Source of the DNA: Actinoplanes aureus
GTDB taxonomy: Bacteria; Actinomycetota; Actinomycetes; Mycobacteriales; Micromonosporaceae
Length of the DNA: 64,000 nucleotides
Reading direction: 5' to 3'
Assembly: GCF_015704865.1 (NCBI RefSeq)
Contig: NZ_JADQTO010000001.1
Location: forward strand, 124,001-188,000
The notes beneath the pieces were generated by a model. The model was not told where the DNA came from. It saw only the letters and a list, made by a program, of their open reading frames with translations, and searched no databases. The position numbers were made by a program, and so were the translations under genes. This document shows positions 17,291-27,487 of this stretch, in pieces (position 1 is the stretch's first letter; every line of letters starts with the position of its first letter).

Positions 17291-18481
17291 ATGTCGAGCA
17301 TGGCCGATGAGACGACGGCAGTGGTCTGGGACAGCGCTCTGCTCGACTACGACATGGGTGATCATCCGCTCAACCCGGTGCGGGTCGAGCTGACCATGGC
17401 GCTCGCCCGTGAGCTGGGTGTTCTCGACCGTCCACACGTCCAGATGATCACGCCTCGGCCGGCCAGTGATACCGATCTCACCCGGGTGCACCGTCCCGAC
17501 TACCTGGACGCCGTGCGCCTGGCGCCGATTGATCCCTTCTTCACCGGCTGGGGTCTGAACACTCCGGACAATCCCGTCTTCGACCGCATGCACGACTCCG
17601 CGGCGCGGATCTGTGGTGCCACCCTCGCCGCGGCCCAGGCGGTCTGGCGCGGGTCCGCCCGGCGTGCGGTGAACGTGGCCGGCGGCCTGCATCACGCCAT
17701 GCCGGCCCGGGCCGCCGGGTTCTGCGTCTACAACGATCCGGCGGTGGCGATCGCCTGGCTGCTGGAACAGGGTGCCCAGCGGATCGCGTACCTCGACGTC
17801 GACGTGCACCACGGCGACGGCGTGCAGTGCGTCTTCTACGACGACCCGCGGGTGCTGACCGTGAGTCTGCACGAGACGCCGCTGGCGCTCTTTCCGGGCA
17901 CCGGGTTCGCCGACGAGGTGGGTGGTCCGAACGCGGAGGGCACCGCGGTGAACGTGCCGCTGCCGCCGAACACCGACGACGCCGGCTGGCTACGGGCCTT
18001 CCACGCGGTCGTGCCGTCGGTGGTCCGGGCCTTCGCTCCGGAGATCATCATCAGCCAGTGCGGCGCCGACGCGCACCGGCTCGATCCGCTCGCCGATCTG
18101 CGGCTCTCCGTGGACGGGCAGCGGGCCACCTACATCGCGATCCGCGAGCTGGCCGACGAGGTCTGCGACGGGCGCTGGGTGGCCACCGGCGGCGGCGGGT
18201 ACGCCCTGGTCGAGGTCGTGCCCCGGGCCTGGACGCACCTGCTCGCGGTGGCCACCGGCGAGCCGCTGGCGCCGCAGACGCCTACCCCGCCCGGATGGCG
18301 GGCCCTCGCGGCGCAACGTCGGCCCGGCGCCGAGATCCCGGAGACGATGACCGACGGGATCGAGCCGCCGATCCAGCAGTGGTCGCCGGGCGGAACCGAT
18401 CCGGTCGACCGGGCCATCCTGGCCACCCGCACAGCGGTCTTCCCGCTGCACGGTCTCGACCCGCACGACCCCCGGGACTGA
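17291..18481 (+). CDS. acuC: AcuC-like histone deacetylase family protein
   Basis: Zinc-dependent protein lysine deacetylase of the class I/II HDAC fold; AcuC in Bacillus deacetylates and reactivates acetyl-CoA synthetase. 396 residues. Motifs seen are GGLHHAMPARAAGFCVYND (catalytic His pair), YLDVDVHHGDGVQ (Asp/His zinc ligands), FPGTGFADEVG and QCGADAH (second zinc Asp), then GGGGYALVEV. All key positions are present, so it should be active. Start ATG at 17291 or 17300. It is followed after 3 bases by an acetyltransferase/ACD gene, giving an acetylation eraser-writer pair. Confidence 0.9.
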   Translation: MSSMADETTAVVWDSALLDYDMGDHPLNPVRVELTMALARELGVLDRPHVQMITPRPASDTDLTRVHRPDYLDAVRLAPIDPFFTGWGLNTPDNPVFDRMHDSAARICGATLAAAQAVWRGSARRAVNVAGGLHHAMPARAAGFCVYNDPAVAIAWLLEQGAQRIAYLDVDVHHGDGVQCVFYDDPRVLTVSLHETPLALFPGTGFADEVGGPNAEGTAVNVPLPPNTDDAGWLRAFHAVVPSVVRAFAPEIIISQCGADAHRLDPLADLRLSVDGQRATYIAIRELADEVCDGRWVATGGGGYALVEVVPRAWTHLLAVATGEPLAPQTPTPPGWRALAAQRRPGAEIPETMTDGIEPPIQQWSPGGTDPVDRAILATRTAVFPLHGLDPHDPRD

Positions 18482-18484
18482 GCG

Positions 18485-21031
18485 ATGGAGCGCAGCGCAG
18501 ACGTTCTGCTGGCCGACGGATCCGCCGCGCACCTGCGGCAGATCCGGCCCGAGGACGCGCCGGCCATCGTGGACTTCCACTCCCGGATGAGCGATCGCAC
18601 CCGCTACCTGCGCTACTTCTCGCCGTACCCGCGGATCCCGGAGCGTGACCTGCAGCGCTTCGTCAACGTGGACCACCGGGACCGGGAGGCCTTCGTCACC
18701 GTCGCCGACGGCAAGATCACCTCGGTCGGGCGGTACGAGCGCCTCGGCCCCGGCTCGCCGGAGGCGGAGGTCGCCTTCGTGGTCGAGGACGCCCTCCAGG
18801 GCCGGGGCATCGGCTCGGTACTGCTGGAGCATCTGGCCGAGGCGGCCCGGGAGCACGGCATCACCCGGTTCGTCGCCGAGGTGCTCCCGGAGAACAGCGG
18901 CATGCTGCGCGTCTTCGGCGACTCCGGCTACCAGGTGCAGCGCCGGTACGCGGACGGCGTCGTCCACCTGAGCTTCCCGATCGCGCCCACCGAGAAGTCC
19001 CGGGAGGTGCAGGAGTCCCGCGAGCATCTCACCGAGGCCCGGTCGATCGCCCGTCTGCTGGCCCCGCGCGGGATTGCCATCTACGGCGCCAGCGCGACCG
19101 GTCACGGCATCGGTGCCGCCATGCTGGGCAACCTGCGGGACGGCGGCTACACCGGTGCCGTCGTGCCGGTCCACCCCACCGCTGACCGGGTTGCCGGGCT
19201 CACCGCGTACCGGACCGCCGCCGACGCTGAAGTCCCGATCGACCTGGCCCTGATCGCTGTGCCCGCCGCGGCTGTGCCGGAGGCCGGCGCGGACGCCGCC
19301 CGGGCCGGCGCCAGCGGCGTGGTGGTGGTCTCCACCGGCTTCGCCGAGGCCGGCGCGGAGGGCGCCGCCCAGCAGCGCGGCCTGATCGAGCGGGCGCGCG
19401 CGGTCGGCCTGCGCGTGGTCGGCCCGAACAGCTTCGGGATCGCCAACACCGACCCGGGCGTACGCCTGAACGCCACCATGTCCCCGCGCCTGCCGATCGC
19501 CGGCCGGGTGGGCTTCTTCAGCCAGAGCGGCGCGCTGGGCGTGGCGTTGCTGGCCGAGGCCGACCGTCGAGGTCTGGGCCTGTCCAGCTTCGTGTCGGCC
19601 GGCAACCGGGCCGACGTCTCCGGCAACGACCTGTTGCAGTACTGGCAGGACGATCCCGGCACCGACGTCGTCTTGCTCTATCTGGAAACCTTCGGTAATC
19701 CCCGCAAGTTCGCGCGCCTGGCCCGCCGGATGAGCCGGATCAAGCCGGTGGTGGCGGTCGCCTCGGCCACCCGCCCGCCCGGTCTGGCCGGTGATCTGCC
19801 CGGCCCGGACGCGAACGCGGTAACCGCCCTGTTCGCCCGTTCCGGCGTCATTCGCGTCGACACCGTCCAGGAGCTCTTCGACGTCGGCATGCTGCTGGCC
19901 CACCAGCCGCTGCCGGCCGGGCGCCGGGTGGCCGTGGTCGGCAACTCGTCCGCGCTGGCCGAACTGGCCGTGGGCGCCTGCCGCGCCGCCGGGCTGGTGG
20001 TTGCCGAGGGCTATCCGCACGACGCGGGTCCCGGCGCGACCGCGCACGACCTCGCCGACGCGCTGGCCGACGCGGCGGTCGACGAGCGGGTGGACGCGCT
20101 GGTGGCGGTTTGTGCCCCGCCGGTGCCCGGCCAGCTCTCCGATGAGGACGCCGACTTCGCCGCGGCGCTGGCGAGCGTGGCGCTGGCCGGGGAGAAGCCG
20201 ACCGTCGCGACGCTGGTCTTCGGTCAGGTGCCGCCGCGGGTGCCGGTCTACCCGTCGGTGGAGGAGGCGGTGCGAGCCCTGGCCCGGGTGGTCAACTACG
20301 CGGACTGGCTGCGCCGGCCGCCGGGCGTCATGCCGGCTCTGCCGGACCTGGACACCGCCGCGGCCGAGGCCGCGGAAACCGCGACCGACCTGCTCGCCGC
20401 TTACGGGATCCCGGTCGTGCCGTCGACCCTGACCGGCTCCGAGGACGCGGCGGTGGCCGCAGCGGCCGAGCTGGGCTATCCGGTCGCGCTCAAGGCGGCA
20501 GGCGGTGGGTTGCGGCACCGGATCGACCTCGGCGCGGTGCGCCTCACTCTTGCCGACCCCGATGGCGTACGCGCGGCGTACCGCGAACTTTCCGCCGAGT
20601 TCGGGACGGATGTCCTGGTCCAGACCATGGTGCCGCCCGGCGTGGCCTGCGTGATCGAGGTGGTCGAGGATCCGGCGTTCGGCCCGGTCGTGGGGTTCGG
20701 CCTCGGCGGAGTGGCCAGCGAGCTGCTCGGCGACCTGGCCTGGCGGGCCGCCCCGTTGACCGACCGGGCGGCCGAGGCACTGGTGGACGAGCCGCGGGCG
20801 GCGCCGCTGCTGCACGGCTATCGCGGGTCCACGCCGGTGGACCGGGCCGCGCTCATCGATCTGCTGCTGCGGGTCGGGCGGCTGGCGGACGAGCATCCGC
20901 GGGTCCGCTCACTCACCCTGAACCCGGTGCTGGCCCGCCCGGACGGCTTCTCGGTGCTGCACGCCGTCGCCGAGTTCGGCGATGCCGGTGTCCGTCCGGA
21001 CACCGGCCCACGGCGGTTGCGCAGCGTCTGA
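18485..21031 (+). CDS. Bifunctional GNAT acetyltransferase / NDP-forming acyl-CoA synthetase-like protein (Pat type)
   Basis: 848 residues. The N-terminal GNAT domain (about 10-165) has the acetyl-CoA loop QGRGIGSVLL. Then come a CoA-binding Rossmann domain (IAIYGASATGHGIGAAMLGN), the succinyl-CoA ligase-like part (GPNSFGIAN, FFSQSGALGVALL), and a C-terminal ATP-grasp region (LLAAYGIPVVPSTLTGSEDA; ALKAAGGGLRHR). This is the reversed domain order seen in actinobacterial Pat-like proteins, whereas Salmonella Pat has GNAT last. Known relatives acetylate acetyl-CoA synthetase and other proteins. It is almost adjacent to acuC, so acetylation and deacetylation would be co-expressed. No cyclic nucleotide domain is seen. 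Confidence 0.88.
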   Translation: MERSADVLLADGSAAHLRQIRPEDAPAIVDFHSRMSDRTRYLRYFSPYPRIPERDLQRFVNVDHRDREAFVTVADGKITSVGRYERLGPGSPEAEVAFVVEDALQGRGIGSVLLEHLAEAAREHGITRFVAEVLPENSGMLRVFGDSGYQVQRRYADGVVHLSFPIAPTEKSREVQESREHLTEARSIARLLAPRGIAIYGASATGHGIGAAMLGNLRDGGYTGAVVPVHPTADRVAGLTAYRTAADAEVPIDLALIAVPAAAVPEAGADAARAGASGVVVVSTGFAEAGAEGAAQQRGLIERARAVGLRVVGPNSFGIANTDPGVRLNATMSPRLPIAGRVGFFSQSGALGVALLAEADRRGLGLSSFVSAGNRADVSGNDLLQYWQDDPGTDVVLLYLETFGNPRKFARLARRMSRIKPVVAVASATRPPGLAGDLPGPDANAVTALFARSGVIRVDTVQELFDVGMLLAHQPLPAGRRVAVVGNSSALAELAVGACRAAGLVVAEGYPHDAGPGATAHDLADALADAAVDERVDALVAVCAPPVPGQLSDEDADFAAALASVALAGEKPTVATLVFGQVPPRVPVYPSVEEAVRALARVVNYADWLRRPPGVMPALPDLDTAAAEAAETATDLLAAYGIPVVPSTLTGSEDAAVAAAAELGYPVALKAAGGGLRHRIDLGAVRLTLADPDGVRAAYRELSAEFGTDVLVQTMVPPGVACVIEVVEDPAFGPVVGFGLGGVASELLGDLAWRAAPLTDRAAEALVDEPRAAPLLHGYRGSTPVDRAALIDLLLRVGRLADEHPRVRSLTLNPVLARPDGFSVLHAVAEFGDAGVRPDTGPRRLRSV

Positions 21032-21033
21032 GC

Positions 21034-22035
<1,002 letters not shown>

Positions 22036-22257
22036 TTTGAGTCCCCTCCCCGCGATAACGTCTCGTGCGTACCAGCCGCATCCGTGCCGGTGATGGCTAG
22101 CTTCGTCTGCGGCGCGTTAAGCGGAGGTGAGGCCAGCGTCCAGGTGGCATGAATGGGGGAGAACCCTGACGTCGCCAAGTCGACAACCGGGCGCTTGATC
22201 ACTCTGCGCGGTTGCCGTGTCTCGATAATGTGCTTTCCCGAGGAAGGGATTGGTCTC

Positions 22258-23043
22258 GTGGTCTTCAAACGCATGATGCAGGCGCTGGGTGTGGGTGGGC
22301 CGTCGGTGGATACCGTGCTGGCGAACCCGAACACGTACCCCGGTGGTTTCCTGGAGGGCCAGGTGCACATCGTCGGCGGTGACCACGCCGTCGACGTGGA
22401 ATATCTGGCGATCGGTCTGACCACGCGGGTCGAGGTGGAGAGCGGGGACAGCGAGTACCAGTCGAACCAGGAGTTCCACCGGCAGCGCCTGACCGGTTCC
22501 TTCCGGTTGGAGCCGGGTGTGCGCCACGACGTGCCGTTCCGGTTCGACGTGCCATGGCAGACGCCGGTGACCGTGTTGAACGGTCAGCATCTGCACGGCA
22601 TGACGATGGGTCTGACCACCGAGCTCGAGGTCGCCCGCGCCGTCGACAAGTCGGACCTGGACGCGGTGGCAGTGCATCCGCTGCCGGCTCAGGAGCGGAT
22701 CCTGGAGGCGCTGCTGCGTCTCGGCTTCCGGTTCAGCAAGGCCGACGTGGAGAAGGGCCGGGTCTACGGGGTCGAGCAGGAGCTCCCGTTCTACCAGGAG
22801 ATCGAGTTCTACCCGCCGGCGGCGTACGCGCGTGGCATCAACCAGCTGGAGCTGACCTTCCTGCCCACGCCGCGCAAGCTTCAGGTCGTGCTGGAGCTGG
22901 ACAAGCGGGGTGGTCTGTTCACCGAGGGCCACGACGCTTTCGGCAGCTTCGACGTGGACTACGCCACCGTGGACCAGATCGACTGGACCGCCCGGCTGGA
23001 CCAGTGGCTGCGGCAGTCCGCGCAGCGGCGCGGTCTGTTCTAG
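22258..23043 (+). CDS. Spo0M-like sporulation-control protein
   Basis: 261 residues, soluble, arrestin-like beta sandwich of the SpoOM family ([20 protein letters not shown] near the start; [19 protein letters not shown] in the middle; [18 protein letters not shown] near the end). In Bacillus the family influences spore formation; in actinobacteria the role is unclear, perhaps cell envelope or division related. GTG at 22258 chosen because GAGGAAGGGA lies upstream; the frame opens earlier. Its TAG shares CTAG with the stop of the convergent dtd gene. It is divergent from the sigma-factor gene. Confidence 0.85.
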   Translation: MVFKRMMQALGVGGPSVDTVLANPNTYPGGFLEGQVHIVGGDHAVDVEYLAIGLTTRVEVESGDSEYQSNQEFHRQRLTGSFRLEPGVRHDVPFRFDVPWQTPVTVLNGQHLHGMTMGLTTELEVARAVDKSDLDAVAVHPLPAQERILEALLRLGFRFSKADVEKGRVYGVEQELPFYQEIEFYPPAAYARGINQLELTFLPTPRKLQVVLELDKRGGLFTEGHDAFGSFDVDYATVDQIDWTARLDQWLRQSAQRRGLF

Positions 23044-23462
23044 AGCTCCAACAGGACCGTCCGCGGTCCGACGTTCACGCTTTCGACGAGCATATGGGCC
23101 CGGAAGCGGCCGGTCGCCACGGTCGCTCCCCGGGCCCGCAGTGCGTTGACGAACTCGGTCACCAGCGGCTCGGCGACCTCGGCCGGGGCGGCCGCGTTCC
23201 AGGTGGGGCGGCGGCCCTTGCGCGCGTCGCCGTACAGGGTGAACTGACTGACCACCAGCACCGGCGCGTCCTCGTCCGAGGCGGACCGGTCCCCGTCGAG
23301 GATGCGCAGCTCCCACGTCTTGCGGGCCAGTTCGGCGGCCAGCGCCGGCGTGTCGTCGTGGGTCACGCCGACCAGGACCAGCAGGCCGTCCTTGACCTCG
23401 CCGACGACCTCGTCGTCGACCCGTACGCTCGCTCGGCTGACGGTCTGTACCAGTGCTCGCAT
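23040..23462 (-). CDS. dtd: D-aminoacyl-tRNA deacylase
   Basis: Removes D-amino acids (and misplaced glycine) from tRNA, a proofreading step in translation. 140 residues, the usual DTD length. Signature motifs are the VSQFTLYGD stretch (SQxT active site) and, near the end, the [12 protein letters not shown] strand in place of the canonical NxGPxT (here NVGPRT). It starts with [13 protein letters not shown] as in most homologues. ATG start. The stop overlaps that of the Spo0M-like gene in CTAG. Confidence 0.95.
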   Translation of the reverse strand: MRALVQTVSRASVRVDDEVVGEVKDGLLVLVGVTHDDTPALAAELARKTWELRILDGDRSASDEDAPVLVVSQFTLYGDARKGRRPTWNAAAPAEVAEPLVTEFVNALRARGATVATGRFRAHMLVESVNVGPRTVLLEL

Positions 23463-23558
23463 CAGGCGACGCTAACCGAGCTCGGTCGGACGGTTTCCGG
23501 CAGGCCGAAGCCGGGACCGGAGGGTCTCCCGCACAGCCAGGCGTGGGAACATTCAGCC

Positions 23559-24125
23559 ATGGGCTTCCAGATCGCCAACGAGCCAGAGGCTGACAAGGTC
23601 CTCGATCAATACCCGTTCGCCGTGCTGGTCGGCATGATGCTGGACCAGCAGTACGGGATGGAGCACGCGTTCCGTGGCGGCTGGAAGGTGCTGAGCCGGT
23701 TCGGCACGCTCGACCCGGCCGCCATCGCCGCCGCCGAGCCCGAGGCGTTCAAGGAGCTGTGCAGCCGGCCACCGGCGATCCACCGGTTCCCCGGTTCGAT
23801 GGCGGCCCGGTTGCAGGAGCTCGCCGCGCTCGTCGACTCCCGGTACGGCGGCGACGTGACGCGGCTGTGGTCCGAGGCGGCGACCGGTAAGGAACTGCTC
23901 AAGCGGGTCCAGGAGCTGCCCGGCTTCGGCAAGCAGAAGGCGCAGATCTTCGTGGCGCTGCTGGCCAAGCAGCTCGGGGTCCGCCCGGAGGGCTGGGAGA
24001 CGGTCGCCGGGGACTACGCGCTGGACGGCTACCGGTCGGTGGCCGACGTGGTCGACGCCGCGTCGCTGCAGAAGGTGCGCGAGTTCAAGCAGCAGAAGAA
24101 GGCGGCGGCCAAGGGCGCTCAGTAG
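23559..24125 (+). CDS. HhH-GPD-type base excision repair protein
   Basis: 188 residues. The helix-hairpin-helix LPGFGKQKAQIFVALL at about 125-140 and the downstream Asp in VAGDYALDG fit the HhH-GPD DNA glycosylase fold; the N-terminal part (LVGMMLDQQYGMEHAF) matches the actinobacterial small HhH-GPD group. No iron-sulfur cysteine cluster is seen. It probably acts in DNA base repair, substrate unknown. It starts at an ATG within the gap after dtd and ends in a Lys/Ala tail. Confidence 0.85.
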   Translation: MGFQIANEPEADKVLDQYPFAVLVGMMLDQQYGMEHAFRGGWKVLSRFGTLDPAAIAAAEPEAFKELCSRPPAIHRFPGSMAARLQELAALVDSRYGGDVTRLWSEAATGKELLKRVQELPGFGKQKAQIFVALLAKQLGVRPEGWETVAGDYALDGYRSVADVVDAASLQKVREFKQQKKAAAKGAQ

Positions 24126-24188
24126 CCGGGCCGGTGGGCAGAACGACCCGGACGGTGCAAGGATGGCTGGGTCGATCGGAGACTTCGC

Positions 24189-24581
24189 GTGAAGAAGCAG
24201 CCGGAGCGCCCGGTGTTGATCACCAACGCCGCACGCAGCCAGGACGATCAGCTTCGCAGCAGGCAGATCCGCTACGTCACGATGATGAGTGTCCGGGCCG
24301 GCTGCCTGATCCTCGGCGCGGTCCTGATCAGTGCGAAGGTGCCACTGCTGCCACTCTGGCTGGCCCTCTGCGCGCTCGGGATGGTCCTGCTGCCCTGGAT
24401 GGCCGTGCTGATCGCCAACGACCGCCCGCCCAAGAGCAAGGAGGAGCGCGCCGCTGACCGGGCGGCGCGCGAGGACGTGCAGCGCGCGCTGGGCCGGCAC
24501 GACACCCCCGAGCCCGAGTTCATCACCATCGATTCCGAGGTGGTCGACGACCCGGCCGAGGCCCGCCGCCGCCCTCAGTGA
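24189..24581 (+). CDS. DUF3099 membrane protein
   Basis: 130 residues. The N-terminal ITNAARSQDDQL matches the start of DUF3099 proteins. Two transmembrane segments lie close together (about 37-50 and 55-75), with a basic then acidic cytoplasmic tail (KSKEERAADRAARED). Function unknown. GTG start with GGAG upstream. It is convergent with psuK and overlaps its end by seven bases. Confidence 0.8.
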   Translation: MKKQPERPVLITNAARSQDDQLRSRQIRYVTMMSVRAGCLILGAVLISAKVPLLPLWLALCALGMVLLPWMAVLIANDRPPKSKEERAADRAAREDVQRALGRHDTPEPEFITIDSEVVDDPAEARRRPQ

Positions 24582-25486
24582 ACGGGTGAGTGACCCGGGC
24601 GGGCTCCGATCCGGGCAACGGCGGCCGCGCCCAGTGCGGCGCCGGCGGCGAGCGCCGCTTCCGGCCCGGCACCGGAAAACCATGCGGCGAGCAGGCCGGC
24701 GGCGAAGGCGTCACCCGCCCCGGTCGGATCTTTCATCGGTACGCGCGACGCCGCCCCCGACACCGCGACGCCGTCCCGCCCGCACCAGAAGGCGCCGGCC
24801 GCCCCCTGCTTCACCACCACGTTGCGCGCGTGGGCCGTCATCCGGGCCGCCTGGTCCGTCGCGGTGCCCGGACCGGCGAGCACGTCGGCCTCGTCCTGGT
24901 TGCACAGGAGCAGGTCGGCGTCGCGTACCCAATCCAGGAAGGCCGCCGCACCAACGGCGCGCAACGGGGCCGCCGAGGCCGCGTCGACGCTCACCGTGAG
25001 TCCTCGTCCGGCCGCGGCCGCCAGGGCCGCGAGGCCGGCCGCCCGGGAACCGGCGTGCAGCAGCGGATAGCCGGACAGGTGCAGGTGGCTGCCGGGCGGT
25101 GCGCCCGCGACCACCGCGGTGACGTGCTCCGGATCGAGCAGCTGGGAGGCGCCCCGATCCGTGATCATGGTGCGCTCGGCCGGACCGGTGAGCACCACCA
25201 CGCTGCCGGTGGCGGTGCCCGGGTGGACGCGCACCGCGCAGTGCACGCCCGCCTCCTCCAGTTCGGCAACGCGTTCCCGGCCGGCGACGTCGTCGCCGAT
25301 CGCCGCGATCAGCGTCACCTCCTGCCGGGCGTGGGCGAGCCAGGCTGCGGTGTTCGCGGCCTGGCCTCCGCCGCCGACCCGGATCGCCGCGTCGGTGTCC
25401 GATCCGACCTGGATCGGACCGTTCTGCTCGACCAGAACGTCGGTCACCAGGTCCCCGACGACGATCATCGCGGGCACCGGCGTCAC
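24575..25486 (-). CDS. psuK: PfkB-family sugar kinase, probable pseudouridine kinase
   Basis: 303 residues of the ribokinase/PfkB fold: GGGGQAANTAAWLAH (substrate/first signature), IGDDVAGRER, and the second signature DPTGAGDAFAAGLLAAW with the catalytic Asp of GAGD. It is translationally coupled to psuG (GTGA overlap at 25483-25486), so phosphorylation of pseudouridine to the 5'-phosphate is the likely job. Ribokinase-like alternatives are possible since the family is broad; the psuG linkage decides. Confidence 0.85.
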   Translation of the reverse strand: MTPVPAMIVVGDLVTDVLVEQNGPIQVGSDTDAAIRVGGGGQAANTAAWLAHARQEVTLIAAIGDDVAGRERVAELEEAGVHCAVRVHPGTATGSVVVLTGPAERTMITDRGASQLLDPEHVTAVVAGAPPGSHLHLSGYPLLHAGSRAAGLAALAAAAGRGLTVSVDAASAAPLRAVGAAAFLDWVRDADLLLCNQDEADVLAGPGTATDQAARMTAHARNVVVKQGAAGAFWCGRDGVAVSGAASRVPMKDPTGAGDAFAAGLLAAWFSGAGPEAALAAGAALGAAAVARIGARPGHSPVH

Positions 25487-26433
25487 GCGGGGACCGCGAA
25501 CCCCACCGGCGCCGCCGAGCCGGAGGTGGTGGCCGCCGCGATCCGGGCCGCCAGCGCCGAGTTGCGCAGGATGATCCGGATGTTGACCTCCAGACTCTTC
25601 CCCTCGGTGCTGGAGTGGAAGTGCGACAGCAGGAACGGGGTGACCGCCTTGCCGGTGATGTTCTGCTCGGCCAGCAGGTTCAGCCCGGTCGCCAGCGTCC
25701 GGTCGTGCAGCTCCGGGTCGAGCTGCTCCTCGGTGGGTAGCGGGTTCGCCAGCACCAGGGCGCCCTCGCTCACGCCCTGCTCGCTCCGGGCCCGGATGAA
25801 GTCGGCCACCTGCTCAGGCGAGTCCAGCTGCCAGTCGACGTCGAAGCCGCCGTCGGTGATGAAGAAGCCGGGGAAGCGCCGGGTCCGGTAACCGGCCACC
25901 GACACCCCGAGGGTCTCCAGCCGCTCCAGGGTGGCGCCCACGTCGAGGATCGACTTGACCCCTGCGCAGACGACGACGATCGGCGTACCGGCCAGCGCGG
26001 TCAGGTCGGCCGACTCGTCGAAGGTGACGTTCGCCTCGCGATGCACACCGCCCAGCCCGCCGGTGGCGAACACCCCGATGCCCGCGGCGGCCGCGATCGC
26101 GCTGGTGGCGGCGACCGTGGTGGCACCGTCGGCGCGCCGGGCCGCGGCGATCGCGAGGTCACGGACCGAGAGCTTGGCCACGTCACCGGCGAGCGCGAGG
26201 TGCTCGACCTGTGCGTCGTCCAGCCCGACGACCACCTCTCCGCGGATCATGCCGATGGTGGCGGGGACGGCTCCGTTGTCCCGTACGGTCTGTTCGATCT
26301 CCCGGGCCACCCGCAGGTTGTCGGGGTGCGGCAGGCCGTGCGAGATGATCGTGCTCTCCAGGGCCACCACCGGACGGCCGTCCCGGCGGGCGCGGGTCAC
26401 GTGCTCGCCGTATCGAATCGCGAAGTCAGTCAC
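25483..26433 (-). CDS. psuG: Pseudouridine-5'-phosphate glycosidase
   Basis: Cleaves pseudouridine 5'-phosphate to uracil and ribose 5-phosphate, or runs in reverse, recycling RNA nucleosides. 316 residues, typical length. Family motifs: VALESTIISHGLPHPDN at the start, PATIGMIRGE, ATGGLGGVHREA, VVCAGVKSILDVGATLE, and ANPLPTEEQLD. The catalytic Lys and metal Asp/Glu positions appear intact. GTG start. It forms an operon with psuK. Confidence 0.95.
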   Translation of the reverse strand: MTDFAIRYGEHVTRARRDGRPVVALESTIISHGLPHPDNLRVAREIEQTVRDNGAVPATIGMIRGEVVVGLDDAQVEHLALAGDVAKLSVRDLAIAAARRADGATTVAATSAIAAAAGIGVFATGGLGGVHREANVTFDESADLTALAGTPIVVVCAGVKSILDVGATLERLETLGVSVAGYRTRRFPGFFITDGGFDVDWQLDSPEQVADFIRARSEQGVSEGALVLANPLPTEEQLDPELHDRTLATGLNLLAEQNITGKAVTPFLLSHFHSSTEGKSLEVNIRIILRNSALAARIAAATTSGSAAPVGFAVPA

Positions 26434-26552
26434 GCCCGCTACCGTACGGCTCTCACCGGCCGCGTTGTCGTTGGACCGACCAGGCGTGAGCTGTCAGACT
26501 TGTGGGCTGGAGCCTCGCCTCACCACTGAAAACTTCCTGAAGGGTAGATAAC

Positions 26553-26771
26553 GTGAGCACCCAGATCCTGGAGCGTCCGGAAACCAAGGATGCCGACACC
26601 GGTCCGGAGATGTTCCACTACGTTCGCAAGGAGAAGATCGCGGAGAGCGCGGTCATGGGCACCTTCGTGGTCGCGCTCTGCGGTGAGAAGTTCCCGGTGA
26701 CCAAGACCCCGAAGCCGGGCTCCCCGGTCTGCCCGCAGTGCAAGGAGATCTACGAAGCCATGAAGGTCTGA
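26553..26771 (+). CDS. DUF3039 protein
   Basis: 72 residues, matching the DUF3039 family (MFHYVRKEKIAESAVMGTFV...ALCGEKF). The CPQC motif near the end and another Cys suggest metal binding. Function unknown; widespread in actinobacteria near the principal sigma gene. GTG start with GAAGGG upstream; 7 bases before the next gene, so probably co-transcribed. Confidence 0.85.
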   Translation: MSTQILERPETKDADTGPEMFHYVRKEKIAESAVMGTFVVALCGEKFPVTKTPKPGSPVCPQCKEIYEAMKV

Positions 26772-26778
26772 TCGGCGC

Positions 26779-27393
26779 GTGACGGGCGGATATCCACTGC
26801 TCGTCGCGGACCTGATCGGCGTGGCGGTGTTCGCCGCCTCGGGCGCCTCGGCCGGCGTCGTGAAACGCCTCGACCTGTTCGGGGTGGCGTTCGTCGGCTT
26901 CGTGGCGGCGCTCGGTGGCGGCATTTTGCGTGACCTGGCGATCGGCGCGGTGCCGCCGCTGGCGTTCGGCGACTGGCGGTACGCGGTGACCGCCGTCATC
27001 GCCTCGGTCGCGGTCTTCTGGCTGCATCCGACGCTGAACCGGGTCCGCCGTACGGTGCTACTCCTGGACGCCGCCGGGCTCGGACTGTTCACCGCGACGG
27101 GCACGCTGAAGGCTCTCGACGCCGGCGTGCCGGCGGTCGGCGCCTGCCTGCTGGGCATGCTCACCGCGATCGGCGGCGGGGTTGCCCGCGACCTGCTCAC
27201 CGGGGAGATCCCGGTGGTGCTGCGACGCGAGATCTACGCGGTGATCGCCCTGGGCGGTGCGGTTCTTGTCACCCTCTCCCACAAACTGGGCTTCACCGGC
27301 CTGGTTCCGCTGGTCAGCGCCGCGGCCCTGATGACCGGGGTACGCCTTATCGCGCTCTACCGCCGCTGGTCGGCGCCGGTGGCGGCACCGTAG
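26779..27393 (+). CDS. Trimeric intracellular cation channel (UPF0126) membrane protein
   Basis: 204 residues, about seven hydrophobic segments arranged as two repeats, each with a GGG-x-RDL motif (LGGGILRDLAIG and IGGGVARDLLTG). These match the TRIC/UPF0126 (YicG) family of probable potassium channels. GTG start, 7 bases after the DUF3039 gene. The hairpin at 27432-27462 follows. Confidence 0.88.
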   Translation: MTGGYPLLVADLIGVAVFAASGASAGVVKRLDLFGVAFVGFVAALGGGILRDLAIGAVPPLAFGDWRYAVTAVIASVAVFWLHPTLNRVRRTVLLLDAAGLGLFTATGTLKALDAGVPAVGACLLGMLTAIGGGVARDLLTGEIPVVLRREIYAVIALGGAVLVTLSHKLGFTGLVPLVSAAALMTGVRLIALYRRWSAPVAAP

Positions 27394-27431
27394 CCCCCGT
27401 TTCGCACCCGGCCGCGGCTATGCTGGGTGCC

Positions 27432-27462
27432 GCCTCCGCGCCCCGACATCGCGGAGGCTTTT
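27432..27462 (+). terminator. Terminator or leader attenuator before the helicase gene
   Basis: GCCTCCGCG...CGCGGAGGC, nine-base perfect stem and TTTT, 39 bases after the upstream stop and only 25 before the helicase start. TATGCT at 27419-27424 could start a transcript here, placing the hairpin in the leader; a mini-ORF of 8 codons (27465-27491) overlaps the start. Confidence 0.6.
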
Positions 27463-27487
27463 CCATGGACGAAGGGATCACCGGAGC

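Noticed and set aside
17990..20896. 968-codon minus-strand open frame
   Set aside because: Antisense to acuC and pat; low complexity, no motif, and both sense genes are convincing.
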